From Zygnema cylindricum (taxonomy: Eukaryota > Streptophyta > Zygnematophyceae > Zygnematales > Zygnemataceae), in NCBI GenBank assembly GCA_037447655.1, contig JBBHKE010000831.1, positions 62,001 to 126,000 of the forward strand: a DNA stretch of 64,000 nucleotides. Direction: 5' to 3'. The notes under the pieces are model-generated. The model was given only the letters and a program-made list of their open reading frames with translations, made no database searches and was not told the origin of the DNA. Position numbers and translations under genes: made by a program. Of the stretch, positions 19,756-31,878 are shown one piece after another. The number at the start of each line of letters is the position of its first letter. The first letter of the stretch is position 1.

Positions 19756-20189
19756 TAGTGTTGTGCATTCGTAAAAAATTTATCGCGATAAAATCTATAC
19801 TGAAAGCTACTAGAAATTGAAGAGTGAGGGGTCCTAATTTATCGCTCCTAGACCAACAAATTCCCTTTCGGCGAAAATTGAAAAGTTAATTGTAGTACAC
19901 TATGTAATAGTACTTTATAATATACTGTATTGTTTTTTTTATTGTATATAGCGTGGCATGCCACATATGGAATTCTATTCTATACAGTTCCGTACAAAGG
20001 AGTAAATCGCACAGATGTGCGGTATAAACCGTACAACTATTGCCGATAATTATCGAAGCGGTGTTATCACAATAGAAAAAATATACAATTGATTTTGTAT
20101 CTATCAGTTTTTTATCACGATGACACCAGTACAAATATATTGTTCCAATACATTGATTATAGGTAAATGGCGACTGATACACAACACTA
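19756..20189. mobile_element. hAT-like MITE (434 bp)
   Basis: Begins TAGTGTTGTGCATTCG and ends CTGATACACAACACTA, an imperfect terminal inverted repeat of about 15 bp. Flanking 8-mers ATATTTAG and ATATATTG agree at 6 of 8 positions, compatible with an aged hAT-type 8-bp duplication. Length is almost that of the 438-bp copy at 60946. No transposase. Confidence 0.6.
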
Positions 20190-20221
20190 ATATATTGGTT
20201 TTGGGAGGACTACTTAGTACA

Positions 20222-21221
20222 TGTTGAAATAAGTAGTTTTTGATATTTTCTAGGTCTAAAATAATTAGCGAAAACAGATAAAGAAAATGCAGGCAGCCTG
20301 CCTCCATCTCTTCTCTCTTGCCCCCATACTTGTTGTAGTCAGTGAAGGAGAGGGAGAGCGATGGAGCCATGGTTGCCTCAGCTCTATAGGAATGACTAAA
20401 GAGTGACTTAAGTCAATCCCAACAAAAGGTTGAGTCCGGCAAGACTCGAACCCCCGACCGGCACAGCGCAACATAGCCGTTAGCTCTAACCAGTTGTCGT
20501 AGAAGTCCGTTAGGAGATATAGAGTTTGATAAGTATTTAACCTATTGTACAATACAGAAACCATTTAACTAAAATATGGACGAATGAACATAGAACTTGT
20601 TAAGGTTTAGTGCGAAACGTCATTTTGCACAAAACAAATGAAAATCGGACATTTGTTTCAACGGTCGACATTTGATGTCGCATTTAATCCAACGGCCCAC
20701 GTCATTGCCGAGATCGCGGAATGGTGGCTTTTATGGACGTGGCATGACCTGGCGCCGCGTGGAAGGATGACATTCGGTCGCGGGAATTCCGGAGAATATA
20801 CGAACGAGTGGAAAAGTGACACGCGTCCACTCAGTTGCCTTGTCGTACACCGGCCGTACATAAAGGACATCGACCTTGTACCTTTCCTCTACTTTACTGT
20901 TATATGATTGGTTCGTACTTCAGTAGATACGGGTTGTGAGAGAGGTTTAGGATTTAGGAAATTTTGGTAGGTAGTCACCTCTCTCTCTAAGAGAGCTTTG
21001 TATAAATTGGCATTTTTGCCGGCTCATAACTAATCGACTGGTCGGCCGTTTTCAATGATTCTTTTTGCTACGGACTCAAAGGAGTCCAGGCTACATAGGG
21101 GTGCACACAAACTGTCATTTTACCTTCCTAGACAGCAGTGGTTGTGGCTTGAAGTGGGTTAGTTAAATACTATCTAGAGGCTTCATGTATTCTGTGGTCT
21201 AATGGAGGACACAAAATTGCA
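20222..21221 (+). repeat. family D LTR 1
   Basis: TGTTGAAATAAGTAG...TTGCA, 1000 bp. U3 hairpin with outer stem CTCCATC / GATGGAG and loop ACTTGTTGTAGTCAGTGAA (about 20302-20366); antisense tRNA-like tract (20420-20500; B-box complement AGACTCGAACC 20442-20452, A-box complement CCGTTAGCTCTAACC 20478-20492). TATA box TTTGTATAAATTGG near 20998 and R/U5 hairpin GGACTCAAAGGAGTCC near 21071. The gag ATG (21202) is inside the LTR. Confidence 0.85.
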
Positions 21222-22230
21222 CGTTATGGGCCCACCCTTTAGGGTGCCCACCTTCAATGGATCTAGGTTCATCTATAGGGAAGCCATAATGATGGGAGCT
21301 TTGTGTGAAAAACAATACTAGGGTATCGTCAGTGGACAAGTGAAACGTCCATCTTCGAGAACTCCACCAACATTTGGAGGAGTAAGGTTTCCTGCAGCAA
21401 CGGCTGTCTCAGCGGAGGAGGCAGATGATGGGGACAGCTGTGTGTTTGAAAAGGGGAAAGGGAAGGAGACACCCCTCACTCCTATTGCCACAGTACCAAG
21501 AGCGACGATCGTGATGACCGCGGAGAACGATACTCAAATGTGGGAGGATGTAAACATGGTTGCCAAGAACTTCATTCCAGGGCACCTCACTCACGCTTTG
21601 GCCACCCCTCATCTTCACATTTACAAGGCTAAGGAGTTGTGGGTGAGTTTGGTGGAGATTTATAGAGTTGGAACTATTCACGAGCTCCAGTTGGTTGAGC
21701 AAAAGCTAGTGAGTTACACTTACAAAGGAGGAAAGATGTTAGATTACTGTATTGATCTTTCTTGTTTATATATGGAGATGGAAAGTGTCGGGTGGACAGG
21801 TACAATGAAAATGAAAGTTAACACCCTTATCATGAAGTTACCACTTGAGTACGAGAACATAGTGTACCGAGTACAGGAAATGCTTGATAGTTCATGGAAA
21901 TGGAACACAGTGATCACGATGATACTTGTGCAAGAAAACACAATGGAGATTAGGAGAGGAGGAAAGAGCATTCAAGCTCTAGCAGCAAGAGGGGACAGAT
22001 GGGGGAAGGACCCAAAGAAACCGTACAAAGGGGAAAGAGATCATTCAGGAGGACCGAGGCCCCAAAGGGTCTTTCTCATTTTTGCAAAAAGCCGGGACAC
22101 TTCATCGCAGATTGTGTCAAGCAATCAGAGCTGAGGCTCCAAGAGAACCGTGGAGGGGGTTCTTCCAGAGGGGAAGAAAAAGGCATTTTTGGTTACAAAA
22201 GTGACAAAAAAAATAGAGGATGACTCTTCT
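21202..22230 (+). pseudogene. copia Gag (family D unit 1)
   Basis: Starts in the LTR, crosses the primer site CGTTATGGGCCCACC (21222-21236) and shows the GPPFRVPTFNG motif. A TAG at 21319 interrupts it where the other unit has a Trp codon. The frame then stays open from 21340 to 22134 (capsid-like region, LPLEYENIVYRVQEM), and a frameshift near 22065 moves the knuckle to another frame. The knuckle reads SHFCKKPGHFIADC, so its first zinc Cys is now Ser. Confidence 0.78.
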
Positions 22231-22289
22231 GACAAGGATGGGGAGCTTTTTCTTGACGAGAGTCTGGAGGAGAAGGAAATCCCTCGGAG

Positions 22290-23480
22290 ATAGAAGTGTG
22301 CCCTTGGGGCAATTCGGGAAGCTCCACAGGAAGGATGGATCATCGACTCCGGTGCATCCATGCATATGTGTCGTGATAAAGAACTCTTCACTAAGCTAAG
22401 AAAGATCCCTACTGTAGAGATAGAGTATGGGGATAGGAGAGTGGTTACTACAGATCTAGTGGGATCAATAGATCTGAGAGTCATAATGGAGGGTAAGACT
22501 TCTATACTTACATTCTCAAATGTACTCTACATTCCTCAGCTGAGAAGAAATCTTGTCTCTATGTCTGTGTTAGATGACAAAGAGTTTCATACCTTCACTA
22601 GAAAGGGAGTCTTGACAGCTAAGTATGGGAATGAAGTTTACTTCACGGCAGATAAGGGTAGCCAAGGAATGTTTAGGCTTAACCTGAGTAATGAAAAGAA
22701 TAATGTTTACTATGTTGGTGTTCCTAAGTTAATGATTTGGCATAAGCCGTTGGGGCATGTACATTTTGATAGGTTGAGGGAAATGAAAAAGCTCGGGGTA
22801 GTCGAAGGCATTCTGTTTGGGGATAATGAAATGATGGATGATTGTAGTGGCTGTGCTCAAGGTAAGGCTCACAGACTTCCCTTTCCCAAAGCCGCCACAT
22901 ATAGAGGTGAGAAAGTATTAGATTTGGTCCACACAAATATTTGGGGACCTGCAAAAGTACCTTCGGTTGGAGGAAAGAGGTTTATGATGACAATAACTGA
23001 TGACTGGTCTAGATACTCTAGAGTATACTTTCTAGAAAACAAAGTCTGAAGCATCAACTTACTTCATTGAATACAAAGCATGGAGTGAGAAGTTGCATGA
23101 AACCCGAATTAAGAAGATAATGAAAGATAATGCGGGGGAATATATCTCTAACCAGTTTGAGGAATATCTGAGAGATAAGGGAGTGCAGCACCAGAAAAAT
23201 GTACCATATAACCCAAAACAGAATGGGGTAGCTGAGAGGTTGAATCGCACACTAGGAGATAGTGCATGCAGTATGTTGGCTGACAAGAAAATAGGAAAGA
23301 GATTTTGGCCAAAAGCAACAAAGAGTGCAAACTACATTAAGAATAGAGTTCCTACCTCAGCTGTTAAGGGAGTGACACCTTATGATAGATGGGTTGGAAG
23401 GAAACCAGATATCTCACACCTTAAAGTATTCGGTAGTCAAGTTTACAGTCTTGACATAGATAGGAAGAACTAGAAACTAG
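22290..23480 (+). pseudogene. copia protease-integrase (family D unit 1)
   Basis: Protease active site GWIIDSGASMHMC is intact (about 22336-22374). Integrase follows: zinc finger (WHKPLGHVHFD ... CSGCAQGKAH), first catalytic residue in HTNIWGP (Asp changed to Asn), a frameshift near 23045, second catalytic motif KDNAGEY, and Glu in PKQNGVAERLNRT. A TAG at 23471 replaces a Trp codon. The Asp-to-Asn change at the first catalytic position is shared with unit 2, so it predates the array or spread within it. Confidence 0.78.
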
Positions 23481-23989
23481 ATGCAAAGGGAAAACCTGGA
23501 TACTTTGTGGGATATGATGAGGATGTTAAGGGATATAGAGTCTATGACTTAGCAAATAAAGATATCATTTTGGTCAATTACTTAGTTGTCATGGATGAAA
23601 GGAAGTCATTTGACACCTTCAAATATACAAAGAAGATAAGAATAAGATTTGAGTCCGAAAGTGAGGAGAACGCGGTCATTCTTGAAAGGGACATAAGTGA
23701 AACCATGATTGCAGATTCAGGGGAGAATCAAGATACAGGAGACTCACCGAAAATCTCACATACCCCTATGGACTTCGTGGAGATAGAAGACGTGGGACCA
23801 GAACCGGCTTCTATAGATAGGGGAGCCGATGAGACAATGAGGAGAAATCCAAAACTTCCATCCATTCCAGCTTAAAAGTTTGTGGGAGAAAGAAGCAGCA
23901 GCAAAAGGATACAAGAAAAAGAGGCCGCTCATAAGGTAACTAAGCTATCTCACCCACATGAGCCTCAGTCTTACTCGGAGGCAGTACAT

Positions 23990-24800
23990 AGTATTGAGAA
24001 AGAAAGGTGGATTAGAGCCATAAATGATGAGATGGCTTTGATCATGGTAGCAAATACTTAGGAGCTAACCGATTGTCCTCCAGACAAAAAAACTATTGGG
24101 TGTAAACGGGTATTTAAACTAAAACTAAACCCAGATAATACCATTGAGAGATATAAGGCTTGATTGGTAGCCAAAGGGTTTACCCAAAAGGAGGGGATTG
24201 ACTATGAGGAGACCTTTGCTCCAATTGTTCGGTTCCTATCCGTAAAGATTCTCCTCAGTCTGGTAACAGCGGAATAAATGGAAATACACAAAGGACAGTA
24301 AGAGTGCTTTTCTTAATGGTGAGTTAGAGGAAGAAATTTTCATGAGGCAACCGGAGGGGTTCATGGAGGCAGGAGAAGAGAGCAAAGTCTGTAGGCTCAT
24401 AAAGTCCTTATATGGACTGAAGTTGGCTCTCCAACAATGGAATAAAAAACTAGATGAGTTTCTCACCGGTCTGGGATATATCCAGATCAGCTATGACTAA
24501 TCTATCTATATGTTTGAATATGAGAATGGTGTCATTTTTATTGCAATTTATGTGGATGATTTGCTTGTATTGAGTAAGTCTTTGGAGAAGATCAATAGGC
24601 TAAAGAAAGATCTTAGGGGTAGATTTGATATGAAGGATTTAGGTGAGGCAAAATATATTTTGGGGATCCCAATGGAGAGAGATAGGGAAAAAAGAATTAT
24701 CAAACTTACTCACAAAGAAACAATAGGTAATATGCTCGAAAAATTCAAGATAGAAAAGGCTAACAGTTGTACCACTCCCATGGACTTGAAAAAGTAAGTG
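23990..24800 (+). pseudogene. copia reverse transcriptase (family D unit 1)
   Basis: Recognisable from WIRAINDEMALIM to LEKFKIEKANSCTTPMDL with several stops (for example near 24058, 24162, 24274, 24298) and frameshifts. From 24510 to 24797 the palm is open with YVDDLLVLSKSLEKIN and the MKDLGEAKYILGI connection. The catalytic Asp pair is kept but the frame as a whole is dead. Confidence 0.8.
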
Positions 24801-24901
24801 ATGGGAATGTAGAAGGAGGAATGATGATCTTATATGATCAGATGAGTCCAGAGGAGAGAGAGTTTATGAATTATTTCCCTTATAGATAGGTCGTATGAAG
24901 T

Positions 24902-25546
24902 TTGATAATTTTTATGAACTGTACCAGGCAGGACATAGCGGCAGCAGTACGAATCCTCAAGAGTCTTAATGATCCTAGGAAGAGAGATTGGGAGGCACCC
25001 AAGAGAGTCATAAGATATCTGGTAGGAACTAAAGAGTTATGGTTACATTTGGGAGGGGAGCACACTGATATCACAACTTGGAGTGATGCCAGTTATGGGG
25101 ATGCACCTATGAGAAGATACATTTCTGGGTATGTGTTGTATGTGGGGGAAGGTGCTTGTTGTTGGAGCAGTAAGCAAAAAAAGGTGTTTGCTCAGTCTAC
25201 TATGGATGTTGAGTATATGGCCTCTTGTTTGGATGTGAAAGAGTTGATGTGGGTCAAATCGTTGTTGCAAGAATTAGTGTATATGAAGGAGGGAGTGCAT
25301 GACGTTTTTTGTGATAATCAGGCTGCCATTGCCATTGCTGTCAATCCAAAACATCATTTCAAGTCTAAACATAGGGAAATAAGATTGAGCTTCGTGAGGG
25401 AAAAAGTTGAAAATAAAATTGTAAATCTTGTGAATAAATCTGATGAAGAAATGGTGGCTGACATGATGACCAAACCTGTGTCCTCTCCAAAGTTAAAATA
25501 TTGTAAGGAAATATGTGGATTAAAAGAAAAGTTAAAATTAGACTAG
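24902..25546 (+). pseudogene. copia RNase H (family D unit 1)
   Basis: A 214-codon open stretch from the connection (NCTRQDIAAAVRIL) through RNase H to the natural end of Pol. It carries TTWSDASYGDAPM with the first Asp, the STMDVEYMAS region with Glu, the FCDNQAAIAI Asp and VADMMTKP Asp. RNase H itself looks intact, but it has no upstream frame to be expressed from. It ends 15 bp before LTR 2. Confidence 0.8.
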
Positions 25547-25561
25547 AAAATAAGAGGTTTG

Positions 25562-26563
25562 TGTTAATAAGAAGCTTTTTGTATTTTCTAGGTCTAAAAT
25601 AATTAGCGGAAACAGATAAAGAAAATGCATGCAGCCTGCCTCCATCTCTTCTCTCTTGCCCCCATACTTGTTGTAGTAATTGAAGGAGAGGGAGAGCCAT
25701 GGAGCCATGGCTGCCTTAGCTCTATACGAACGACTAAAGAGTGAATTAAGTCACTCTCAACAAAAGGTTGAGTCCGGCTGGACTCGAACCCTTGACCGGC
25801 AGAGCGCAGCGTAGCCGTTAGCTCTAACGAGTTTGTCGTAGACGTCTGTTAGGAGATATAGGGTTTGATAAGTATTAAACCTATTGTATAATACTAACCA
25901 TTTAACTAAAATATGGACGAATGAACATAGAACTTGTTAAGGTTTAGTGCAAAACGTCATTTTGCACGAAACAAATGAATCGAACATTTGTTTCCACGGT
26001 CGACATTTGATGTCAGATTTAATCTGATGGCGCACGTCATCGCCGAGATCGCGGAATGGTCACTTTGGTTTTTATGGACGTGGCATGAGCTGACGCCGCG
26101 TGGAAGGATGACATTCGGTCGCGGGAATTCCAGAGAATATACGAACAAGTGAAAAAGTGACACGCGTCCAGTCAGTAGCCTTGTCATACACCGGCCGTAA
26201 AGAAAGGACATCCGCCGTAGTACCTTTCCTCTACTTTACAGTTATATGATTGGTTCGTACTTCAGTAGATAGGGGTTGTGAGAGAGGTTTAGGACCTAGG
26301 AAATTTTGGTAGGTAGTCACCTCTCTCTCTATGAGAGCTTTGTATAAATTGGCATTTTTGCCGGCTCATAACTAATCGAATGGTCGGCCGTTTTCAGTGA
26401 TTCTTTTTGCTACGGACTCACGGGAGTCCAAGCTACATAGGGGTGCAGTCAAACTGTCATTTTGCCTTCCTAGACAGCAGTGGTTGTGGCATTAAGTGGG
26501 TTAGTTAAATACTATCTAGAGGCTTCATGTATTCTGCGGTCTAATGGAGGACATAAAATTGCA
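25562..26563 (+). repeat. family D LTR 2, shared by both array units
   Basis: Starts TGTTAATAAGAAGC and ends TTGCA; 1002 bp. It is followed at 26564 by a primer site (CCTTATGGGCCCACC) and Gag, so it acts as 3' LTR of unit 1 and 5' LTR of unit 2. Hairpin, antisense tRNA-like tract (B-box complement near 25782), TATA (about 26340) and the GGACTCACGGGAGTCC hairpin are all kept. Confidence 0.85.
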
Positions 26564-27524
26564 CCTTATGGGCCCACCCTTTAGGGTGCCCACCTTCAAT
26601 GGATCTGGGTTCATCTATTGGGAAGCCATGATGATGGGAGCTTTGTGCGAAAAACGATACTGGGGTATCGTTAGTGGACAAGTGAAACGTCCACCTTCGG
26701 GAACTCCACCATGATTTGGAGGAGTAAGGTTTCCTGCAGCAACGGCTGCCTCAACAGAGGAGGCAGATGATGGGGAAAGCAGTGTGTCCGAAAAGGGGAA
26801 AGGGAAGGAGACACCCCTCACTCCTATTGCCACAATACGGGGAGTGGCGACCGTGAAAACCGCGGAGAACGATGCTCAAATGTGGGAGGATGTAAATATG
26901 GCTGCCAAGAACTTCATTCTGTGGCACCTTACTTAAGCTTTGGCCACTCCTCATCTTCACATTTACAAGGCCGAGGAGTTGTGGGTGAGTTTGGTGGAGA
27001 TCTATAGAGCTGGAACTATTCAAGAGCTCCAGTTGACTGAGCAAAAGCTAGCGAGTTACACTTACAAAGGAGGAAAGATGTTAGATTATTGTAATGATCT
27101 TTCTTGTTTGTATATGGAGATGGAAAGTGCTGGATGGACAGGTATAATGAAAATAAAAGTTAACACTCTCATCATGAAGTTACCAGAGGAGTACGAGGTT
27201 ACAAAAGTGACAGGAGAAACCAAGGATGAGTCTTGTGAGGAGGATAGGGAGCTTGTTCTTGACGAGAGTCTAGAGGAGAAGGAGATCCCTCGGAGTCAGA
27301 AGTGTGCCCTTGGAGCATTTCGGGAAGCCCCACAGGAAGGATGGATAATCGACTCAGGTGCATCCATGCATATGTTTCGTGATAAGGAACTCTTCACTAA
27401 GCTAAGAAAGATCCCTACTGTAGAGATAGAGTATGAGGATGGGAGAGTGGTTACTATAGACCTAGTGGGGTCGGTAGATCTAAAAGTCTTAGTGGAGGGT
27501 ACAACTTCTATACTCACATTCTGA
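26544..27524 (+). pseudogene. copia Gag-protease with zinc-knuckle deletion (family D unit 2)
   Basis: Same frame and LTR-internal ATG as unit 1, with stops at 26712 and near 26934, then open to 27524. At about 27198 the sequence jumps from LPEEYE of the capsid-like region directly to VTKVTGETKDE, which in unit 1 comes after the zinc knuckle. Roughly 330 bp are gone in frame, and with them all of the RNA-binding knuckle. The protease motif IIDSGASMHM is intact. The frame ends at a TGA in the protease C-terminus. Confidence 0.78.
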
Positions 27525-27734
27525 GATGTACTCTACATTCCTCAGCTGAGTAAAAATATTGTCTCTATGTTTGTGTTAGATGACAAAGAGTTTGATACCT
27601 TCACTAGAAGGGGAGTCTTTACTGCTAAGTATGGGGATGAACTTTACTTCACGGCAGATAAGGGTAGCCAAGGAATGTTTAGGCTTAACCTGTGTAATGA
27701 AAAGAATAATGCTTATTAAGTTGGTGTTCCAAAC

Positions 27735-28692
27735 TTGATGATTCGGCATAAACGATTGGGGCATGTGCATTTTGATAGGTTGAGGGAAATGAAAAAACTT
27801 AGGGTAGTAGAAGGCATTCAGTTTGGGGATAATGAAATGATGGTTGATTGTAGTGGTTGTGCTCAAGGTAAGGCTCACAGACTTCCCTTTCCTAAAGCCG
27901 CCACATATAGAGGTGAGAAAGTATTAGATTTGGTCCACACAAATATTTGGGGACCTGCAAAAGTACCTTCGGTTGGAGGAAAGAGGTTTATGATGACAAT
28001 AACCAATGACTGGTCTAGATACTCTAGAGTATACTTTGTAGAAAACAAAGTTTGAAGCATTAACTTACTTCAAAGAATACAAAGCTTGGAGTGAGAAGTT
28101 GCATGAAACCCCAATTAAGAAGATAATGAGTGATAATGCGGGGGAATATATCTCTAACCAGTTTGAGGAATATGTGAGAGATGAGGGATTACAGCACCAG
28201 AAAAATGTACCATATAACCCAGAACAAAATGGGGTAGCTGAGAGGTTGAATCAAACACTAGGAGATAGTTCATGCAGTTTTTTGGCTGACAAGAAAATAG
28301 GAAAGAGATTTTGGACAAAAGCAATGAAATATGCCAACTACATTAAAAATAGAGTCCATATCTCAGCTCTAAAGGGAGTGACACGTTATGAGAGATGGGT
28401 TGGAAGGAAACCAGATATCTCACATCTTAAAGTATTCGATAGCCAAGTTTATAGTCTTGACACGGATAGAAAAAACTGGAAACTAGATGCTAAGGGAAAA
28501 CCTGGATACTTTGTGGGCTATGATAAGGATGTTAAGGGATATAGAGTCTATGACTTAGCAAAGAAAGATTACATTTTGGTCAAACACTTAGTTATCATGG
28601 ATGAAGGGAAGTCATTTGACCCTTTCAAATATACAAAGAAGATAAGACTTAGATTTGTGTGCGAAAGTGAGGAGAACTCGGTTTGTTTCTGA
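27735..28692 (+). pseudogene. copia integrase (family D unit 2)
   Basis: Two frames. 27735-28055 holds the zinc finger (RHKRLGHVHFD ... CSGCAQGKAH) and HTNIWGP with Asn instead of the first catalytic Asp. After a one-base shift, 28099-28692 holds SDNAGEYISN (second Asp), PEQNGVAERLNQT (Glu) and the C-terminal region up to the variable linker. It shares the Asp-to-Asn change and the frameshift position with unit 1. Confidence 0.78.
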
Positions 28693-28989
28693 AAGGGACA
28701 TAAGTGAGACCATGATTGTAGATTCAGGGGAGAATCAAGACAAAGGAGACTCACCAGAAATCTCACATACCCCTATGGACTTCGAGGAGATAGAAGACGT
28801 GGGACCAGAACTGGCTTCTATATATAGGGGAGCCGATAAGATAGTGAGGAGAAATCCAAGACTTCCATCTATTCTGTTTCAAAATTTGAGGGAGGAAGAA
28901 GGAGCAGCAAAAGGATACAAAAAAAACAGCCTGCTCATAAGGTAACTAAGCTATCTCACCCAGATGAGCCTCAATCTTCCTCGGAGGCA

Positions 28990-29892
28990 GTAAATAGTCT
29001 TGAGAAAGGAAGGTGGATAAGAGCCATAAATGATGAGATGGCTTCGATCATGGAAGCAAATACTTGGGAGCTAACGGATTGTCCTCCAGACAAAAAAACT
29101 ATTGGGTGTAAATGGGTATTTAAAAACTAAAAAAAAACCCAGATAATACCATTGAGAGATATAAGGCTCGATTGGTAGTGAAAGGGTTTACCCAAAAGGA
29201 GGGGATTGACTATGAGGAGACCTTTGCTCCAATTGTTCGGTTCCCATCCGTAAGGATTCTCCTCAGTCTGGCAGCAGCGGAATACATGGAAATACACAAG
29301 GGACATTTTGATTGCTTTTCTTAATGGTGAGTTCGAGGAAGAAATTTTCATGAGGCAACCGGAGGGGTTCGTGGAGGCATGAGAAGGGAGCAAAGTCTGC
29401 AGGCTCATAAAGTCCTTATATGGACTGAAGTTGGCTCCCCGACAGTGGAATAAAAAACTAGATGAGTTTCTCACCGGTCTGGGATATATCCAGATCAGCT
29501 ATGACCATTCTATCTATATGTTTGAAGATGAGAATGGTGTCATTTTTATTGCAATTTATATGGATGATTTGCTTGTATTGAGTAAGTCTTTAGAGAAGAT
29601 CAATAGGCTAAAGAAAGATCTTAGGGGCAGATTTGATATGAAGGATTTAGGTGAGGCAAAATATATTTTGGGGATCCAAATGGAGAGAGATAGGGGGAAA
29701 AGGATTATCAGACTTACTCACAAAGAAACAATAGGTAATATTCTTGAAAAATTCCATATGGAAAAGGCTATCAGTTGTACCACTCCCATGGACTTGAAAA
29801 AAGTAAGTGATGGGAGTGTAGAAGGAGGAATGATGATCTTAGTTGATCAAATGAGTCGAGATGAGAGAGTTTATGAAGTCTATCCCTTATAG
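28990..29892 (+). pseudogene. copia reverse transcriptase, RNase H missing (family D unit 2)
   Basis: RT with scattered frameshifts up to 29400, then open from 29431 with DHSIYMFEDENG, a YMDDLLVLSK active site (Val to Met; the two Asp are kept) and MKDLGEAKYILGIQMERDR. Sequence continues to the GSLIYF-equivalent at about 29920 and then goes straight to LTR 3. The complete RNase H domain present in unit 1 is deleted, and no typical polypurine tract remains (AACGAGAG precedes the LTR). Confidence 0.78.
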
Positions 29893-29928
29893 ACAGGTCG
29901 TAGGAAGTTTGATCTATTTTAACGAGAG

Positions 29929-30928
29929 TGTTGAAATAAGTAGTTTTTGGTATTTTCTAGGTCTAAAATAGTTAGCGGAAACAGATAAAAAAAATGCAGG
30001 CAGCCTGCCTCCATCTCTTCTCTCTTGCCCCCATACTCGTTGTAGTCAGTGAAAGAGAGGGAGAGCGATGGAGCCATGGCTGCCTCAGCTCTATAGGAAG
30101 GACTAAAGAGTGACTTAAGTCACTCTCAACAAAAGATTGAGTCCGGTAGGACTCGAACCCCCGACCGGCAGAGCGCGGCATAGCCGTTAGCTCTAACCAG
30201 TCTGTCGTAGAAGTCCGTTAGGAGATATAGAGTTTGATAAGTATTTAACCTATTGTATTATACTGAAACCATTTAACTTAAATATGGACGAATGAACATA
30301 GAACTTGTTAAGGTTTAGTGCGAAACGTCATTTCGCACAAAACAAATGAATCGGACATTTGTTTCAACAGTCGACATTTAAAGTCGCATTTAATCCAACG
30401 GCGCACATCATCGCCGAGATCGCGGAATGGTGGCTTTTATGGATGTGGCATGACCTTGCGCCGCGTGCAAGGATGACATTCGGTCGCGGGAATTCCGGAG
30501 AATATACGAACGAGTGGAAAAGTGACACGCGTCCACTCAGTTGCCTTGTCGTACACCGGTCGTACAGAAATGACATCGGCCGTAGTACCTTTCCTCTACT
30601 TTACAGTTATATGATAGGTTCGTACTTCAGTAGATAGGGGTTGTGAGAGAGGTTTAGGACTTAGGAAATTTTGGTAGGTAGTCACCTCTCTCTCTAAGAG
30701 AGCTTTGTATAAATTGGCATTTTTGCCGGCTCATAACTAATCGACTGGTCGCCCGTTTTCAGTGATTCTTTTTGCTACGGACTCAAGGGAGTTCAGGCTG
30801 CATATAGGTGAAGTCAAACTCTCATTTTGCTTTCTTAGAGAGCAGTGAATGTGGCTTGAAGTGGGTTAGTTAAATACTATCTAGAGGGTTCATGTATTTT
30901 GTGGTCCAATGGAGGACACAGAATTTCA
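29929..30928 (+). repeat. family D LTR 3
   Basis: TGTTGAAATAAGTAG...TTTCA, 1000 bp, very similar to LTR 1. Contains the hairpin (about 30010-30075), the antisense tRNA-like tract (B-box complement GGACTCGAACC near 30149), TATA (about 30706) and the R/U5 hairpin. A TA-target MITE is inserted three bases beyond its end. Confidence 0.85.
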
Positions 30929-30931
30929 TTA

Positions 30932-31515
30932 CACCACTAATCGTTATAAGTGTTAATATCACTAATTTTTTCTCAACTTTTTTAGGCCCAATATCATAAA
31001 TTAGTGTTATTAACATTAAAATGTAAGTAACATTAATATAGAAAGTAAGTATTTATGTTAACCATTATATATTACGTACGTCGAAAGTAGTGTGATGTAG
31101 AAGAAGCTCGTTTACGTACATCGCGTCCACGTGACATCTCATATCTACAACATCAAGTGCGCTCCGCGTGTTAATTAAATTTAGGTACCAGTTAGTCGCC
31201 GGAAAAAGCGGAACATTACAAAATATAGAGCATAAAATATCGTAATTTTTACTTTAATATACATATTTCGCACTACTTCCAAACCGCACAAGTACGTATT
31301 TTTGCGAAAGCTGTCAAGATAGTACACCTGCATCTGAAATAGTATAGGTGACAGCTCAGCGTACACGCGGCAAAGTCGACACACAAATTGGCGTTAAGTG
31401 CCAAATAAATATTAACGCTATTTGTTTTTGGACACAAAATCACAAATTAACGTTATTAACACTAAATAAGTGTTTACGCCAATCTTTTTTTTAACACTAA
31501 TAACGATTAGCGGTG
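30932..31515. mobile_element. TA-target MITE (584 bp)
   Basis: Inverted ends CACCACTAATCGTTAT ... ATAACGATTAGCGGTG flanked by TA on both sides. Same terminal signature (CACCG...ATCG...ATTAGCG) as a group of at least seven elements in this window; TA duplication and these short ends fit Tc1/mariner-derived (Stowaway-like) MITEs. It directly follows the family D array. No transposase reading frame. Confidence 0.75.
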
Positions 31516-31878
31516 TAGTGTTTGGTATCGAAGACCACTTCTCGACATTCGATATGTATCTAATTTTAGGTACTCGATAATCGATATATCTCTTCAATGT
31601 TTTGAGGAGGTAAATATCACGATATTTGCCGATATATCACGCCGATATGCCGATATATTTTATCGCGATATATCAAATATTTTTCTCTTGTTTTTTATAA
31701 TTATTCGTAGGGGTTTGTCTTTTCGTACACATTCCAGATTTTATTTTTTGGTTTTCATAGTTATTTTTTTAGTTTTCTCTCACATTATGCTTAGAAAATG
31801 TGATTTGTGAAATAACAGACAAGGGTTAGTGCTGTTGATGCTACTAATTCGGTACTACAGATAATGATAGTAATACTA

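Larger units (their letters stand above)
20222..30928 (+). mobile_element. family D copia tandem array: LTR-internal-LTR-internal-LTR
   Basis: Three direct LTRs (20222-21221, 25562-26563, 29929-30928) separate two internal regions in the same orientation. The middle LTR is the 3' LTR of the first unit and also the 5' LTR of the second, each LTR being followed by a primer site and Gag or by flanking DNA. Both coding regions are full of stops and frameshifts. The second unit lacks the Gag zinc knuckle and all of RNase H. The outer five-base flanks GTACA and TTACA differ at one position and may be the target duplication. Confidence 0.85.
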
